From: Hungateiclostridiaceae bacterium UBA3934
Lineage (GTDB): Bacteria > Bacillota > Clostridia > Acetivibrionales > DTU013
Length of the DNA stretch: 6,376 bases
Direction: 5' to 3'
Assembly: GCA_002385815.1 (NCBI GenBank)
Contig: DGEE01000022.1
Location: 1 to 6,376, forward strand
Numbering within the stretch: position 1 is the first letter of the stretch; each line of letters starts with the position of its first letter. The translations under genes and the position numbers were made by a program. Below are positions 4,189-6,376 of this stretch, piece by piece. Below the pieces are notes generated by a model. That model was given only the letters and a program-made list of their open reading frames with translations, had not been told where the DNA came from and did not search any database.

Positions 4189-5865
4189 ATGTTCAGACAT
4201 TTTAAAAAAGACAAATCGAAAAAAAAGGCGGCAAACAGTAATAAAACTGGCAGGAAAGCAGTGTCAGAGGAAAGCACGGTCTACGGGGACGACAGCGATG
4301 CCGGTTCTGGCGGCCTGTCCCGATCGGACACGACAGCAGTGAACCAGGGAAGCACAATGTCAGGCAAGGGTAATAGAAGCGAGTCAGCCAGACAGGACAG
4401 TGCGGAGCCGGAACTAACGTCAGTAAATGTCGAGGAGGAGCTCCGATGCAACAGCGACATTGTTTTCCGAAAGCTGTATATAAACGGGCGCAGGGAACTG
4501 CCTGTTACAATGGTGTTCGTGGACGGCGTGGTCGACAAGAAAGCCGTGGATGATTATATACTGAAGCCATTGATACAGGAAGACAGCCTCAGTCAATGCA
4601 GCACCACATCTGAACTGATCGGGAAAATAGAGCATGGTGTTATTTATCACGCCTCCGTAAAAATCCGGCACAGCTTCTCTGAATGTGTGGATGACATAAT
4701 CGACGGGTCGGCTGCCCTGATTTTCGATGCTGACAAAACAGCCGCGACCTTCGATATCAAAGGGTTTAGAGAGAGAGGCATAACAGAGCCGACTGGCGAA
4801 AACGTAATAAAGGGCGCGAAGGACTCCTTTGTGGAGAATCTGAGAACGAATACAGCTTCGATCAGAATGAAGATGAAGAATGTCCGACTCGTCATTGAGG
4901 AAACGAGGATAGGGAGGCAGACTTCAACAAGGATCGGCATCGTGTATATCAAAGGCATTACCAATGTTCACATCGTCGATGAATTGAAAAAGCGGCTTGG
5001 CAAGCTGGATACAGAAGCAGTCCTGACCACCGGGATCATTGAGGAAGCAATTATTGATCATAAGCTGTCGCCTTTTCCGCAGGTGATAACAACTGAAAGA
5101 CCTGATAAGTTCTGCTCTTGCATTGTCGAGGGAAGAGTGGGCATACTGGTAGACGGATTGCCGGTCACTATTATAATCCCGGGGACATTCGAGGCGTTTC
5201 TGCAGGCCCCTGAGGATTACTCACAATCCTTTATAGTAAATTCGATAATCAGGTTCCTCCGCTACACCTTGATGTTCGTTACTTTGTTTTTGCCCGGCTT
5301 CTACATTTCCGTATCAACATTCCATATCGAAATGATACCGACCGATCTTGCACTGGCAATCACGGCTTCAAAAGAAGGTGTACCTTTCCTGACATTTATA
5401 GAAGTGATCTTTATGCTGCTGGCTTTTGAAGTGCTGGTGGAGGCGGGATTGAGACTGCCCAAGAACATAGGTCAGGCGGTTTCTGTGGTCGGAGCCGTGG
5501 TGGTGGGCCAGGCTGCCGTAGAAGCAAGGCTGGTTTCGCCGGCCGTAGTCGTTACGATTGCCGTCACTGCGATATCATCCTTTACCATGCCCAACCAGGA
5601 TTTTTCCAACGCTCTCAGACTGTGGAGGTTCATATTTGCCATCTTCAGCAGTATCATCGGGCTTTATGGACTTAGCATCGGAGCGATAATTTTGCTGCAT
5701 CATCTTGCAAATATAGAAGTATTTGGAGTGCCGTATCTTACGCCATTTGTCGGTGGAGACGGGAAGAATATGCAGGATGCGGTCTTCCGCTTCCCCTTTT
5801 CAGCACAGCGCAAACGTCCCACGAGTCTCAGAACGACTAACAAGAAAAGGAGAGGCAGTGTATGA
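4189..5865 (+). CDS. gerAA: Spore germinant receptor A subunit, GerA family membrane protein
   Basis: A subunit of a Ger-type germinant receptor in the spore inner membrane, which takes part in sensing nutrients and triggering germination. From ATG 4189 the product is 558 residues. Residues 1-~90 are a hydrophilic, Lys/Ser/Gly-rich, probably disordered tail (MFRHFKKDKSKKK at the start). Residues ~90-345 form the soluble N-terminal domain (VFVDGVVDKKAVDDYI, EGRVGILVDGLPVTII). From ~350 to ~520 come several membrane segments with strong family blocks: RYTLMFVTLFLPGFYIS, ASKEGVPF, EAGLRLPKNIGQ, VVGQAAVEARLVSPA, and a final GVPYLTPF. A basic tail (QRKRPTSLRTTNKKRRG) follows. The stop overlaps the next start as ATGA. 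An ATG at 4141 would add 16 residues. B. subtilis GerAA is about 480 residues; the excess is mainly the N-terminal tail. The family is certain; which paralogue (GerA, GerB, GerK or other) and which germinant cannot be read. Confidence 0.95.
   Translation: MFRHFKKDKSKKKAANSNKTGRKAVSEESTVYGDDSDAGSGGLSRSDTTAVNQGSTMSGKGNRSESARQDSAEPELTSVNVEEELRCNSDIVFRKLYINGRRELPVTMVFVDGVVDKKAVDDYILKPLIQEDSLSQCSTTSELIGKIEHGVIYHASVKIRHSFSECVDDIIDGSAALIFDADKTAATFDIKGFRERGITEPTGENVIKGAKDSFVENLRTNTASIRMKMKNVRLVIEETRIGRQTSTRIGIVYIKGITNVHIVDELKKRLGKLDTEAVLTTGIIEEAIIDHKLSPFPQVITTERPDKFCSCIVEGRVGILVDGLPVTIIIPGTFEAFLQAPEDYSQSFIVNSIIRFLRYTLMFVTLFLPGFYISVSTFHIEMIPTDLALAITASKEGVPFLTFIEVIFMLLAFEVLVEAGLRLPKNIGQAVSVVGAVVVGQAAVEARLVSPAVVVTIAVTAISSFTMPNQDFSNALRLWRFIFAIFSSIIGLYGLSIGAIILLHHLANIEVFGVPYLTPFVGGDGKNMQDAVFRFPFSAQRKRPTSLRTTNKKRRGSV
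5848..5852 (+). promoter_or_regulatory. Ribosome binding site of the GerAC-type gene
   Basis: AGGAG lies nine bases before ATG 5862, inside the last codons of the A-subunit gene. With the ATGA stop/start overlap it indicates translational coupling of the two subunits. Confidence 0.8.
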
Positions 5866-6376
5866 GGCATTTGAAAATAATGATGGTGTTGTGCTGTGCG
5901 ATATGCATATCTGCTGTACTGACCGGGTGCAAGGTTGCCTTTTCAGGTATCACACAGATCAAGGACATTGAATTTATTCGTGCAGTGGGTATTGATAAAA
6001 ATGACGGCAATATCAGGCTCACGATAGCCACTCAGAGGATAATTTCCGGAGGCGGAAGAGGAGGATCTGAGCAAAAGCAATCCGATATAATGTGTTCTGA
6101 AGGTGAAACGGGTTTTGAGGCAATACGCAATTTCTGGAGCCATTCAGAGAAGAGACCGTTTTTCGGCCATATCGAATATATTCTCATAGGCGAGGAAGCT
6201 GCAAAAGACGGTCTTCTGAAATATTTGGATTTTTTTACACGGGACCCGGAGATCCGTCTGAATCTGGATGTGTTCATCGTAAAGGGAGCTGAAGCCGGAG
6301 ATGTCATCAGACAGGGGAATACAAGCGACAAATTTGTATTCGACAGACTTGAGGGCATAAAGAGACACCACTGGGG
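5862..6376 (+). CDS. gerAC: Spore germinant receptor C subunit, GerAC-type lipoprotein (3' truncated by window end)
   Basis: C subunit of the receptor, a lipoprotein on the outer face of the spore inner membrane. The 171 residues visible are about half of a typical family member (~370-400). The start has AGGAG at nine bases and overlaps the preceding stop as ATGA. The N terminus is a lipoprotein signal: MRHLK, a hydrophobic stretch, then lipobox LTGC with the modified Cys at residue 23. The mature part contains IKDIEFIRAVGIDK and LTIATQRI, which match the family's opening strands, then a Gly-rich SGGGRGGSEQ loop, GETGFEAIRNFW, KRPFFGHIEYILIGEEAAKDG, and FFTRDPEIRLNLDVFIVKG, all typical of the GerAC N-terminal domain. 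The frame stays open to the last base. The order is A then C; a B-subunit transporter gene is not seen and may follow. Family call firm, paralogue uncertain. Confidence 0.93.
   Translation, partial: MRHLKIMMVLCCAICISAVLTGCKVAFSGITQIKDIEFIRAVGIDKNDGNIRLTIATQRIISGGGRGGSEQKQSDIMCSEGETGFEAIRNFWSHSEKRPFFGHIEYILIGEEAAKDGLLKYLDFFTRDPEIRLNLDVFIVKGAEAGDVIRQGNTSDKFVFDRLEGIKRHHW

Noticed and set aside
1..6376. CRISPR array, insertion sequence or defence system
   Set aside because: No tandem direct repeats with spacers, no transposase or nuclease motifs, and every sizable real gene is assigned to a known family.

Overview
The window reads as a chromosomal piece of a spore-forming, Gram-positive Clostridia-type bacterium, perhaps Lachnospiraceae-like. 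The evidence is a GerA-family spore germinant receptor operon, strong Shine-Dalgarno sequences, near-consensus sigma-A promoters, tRNA genes with encoded CCA ends, and a long-form glutamine-dependent NAD+ synthetase. Everything supported lies on the + strand. The first 19 bases are not genomic: they match the Tn5/Nextera mosaic-end adapter exactly. The contig therefore begins at base 20 and the first gene is cut at its 5' side.

Layout: (1) 20-1237 is the C-terminal part of nadE (end of the glutaminase domain plus the whole ATP-pyrophosphatase synthetase domain). (2) 1255-1424 is a compact self-contained tRNA-His(GTG) unit: consensus promoter, tRNA, strong intrinsic terminator. nadE has no terminator of its own before it. 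(3) 1425-1708 is a leader holding a possible promoter and an 8-bp inverted repeat. It precedes a monocistronic GH31 alpha-glycosidase (1709-3718) that ends in a GC-rich hairpin. (4) 3759-3997 is a second tRNA unit: perfect TTGACA-17-TATAAT promoter, tRNA-Gln(TTG), tRNA-Lys(TTT) with no spacer between them, terminator. (5) From 4189 to the window end is a germinant receptor operon. A GerAA-type membrane subunit overlaps by ATGA a GerAC-type lipoprotein subunit, which runs off the end. No GerAB-type gene is visible, so if the locus is complete it lies downstream.

The genes do not form one pathway. This is a housekeeping stretch (NAD synthesis, tRNAs) interleaved with one carbohydrate enzyme and one sporulation-linked operon, with transcription units separated by terminators. 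I do not see a new defence, mobile or regulatory system. The points most worth checking are the adapter remnant, the abutting tRNA pair, the inverted repeat before the GH31 gene, the start and possible sigma-G promoter of the germination operon, and residue changes in conserved motifs of NadE and GH31.
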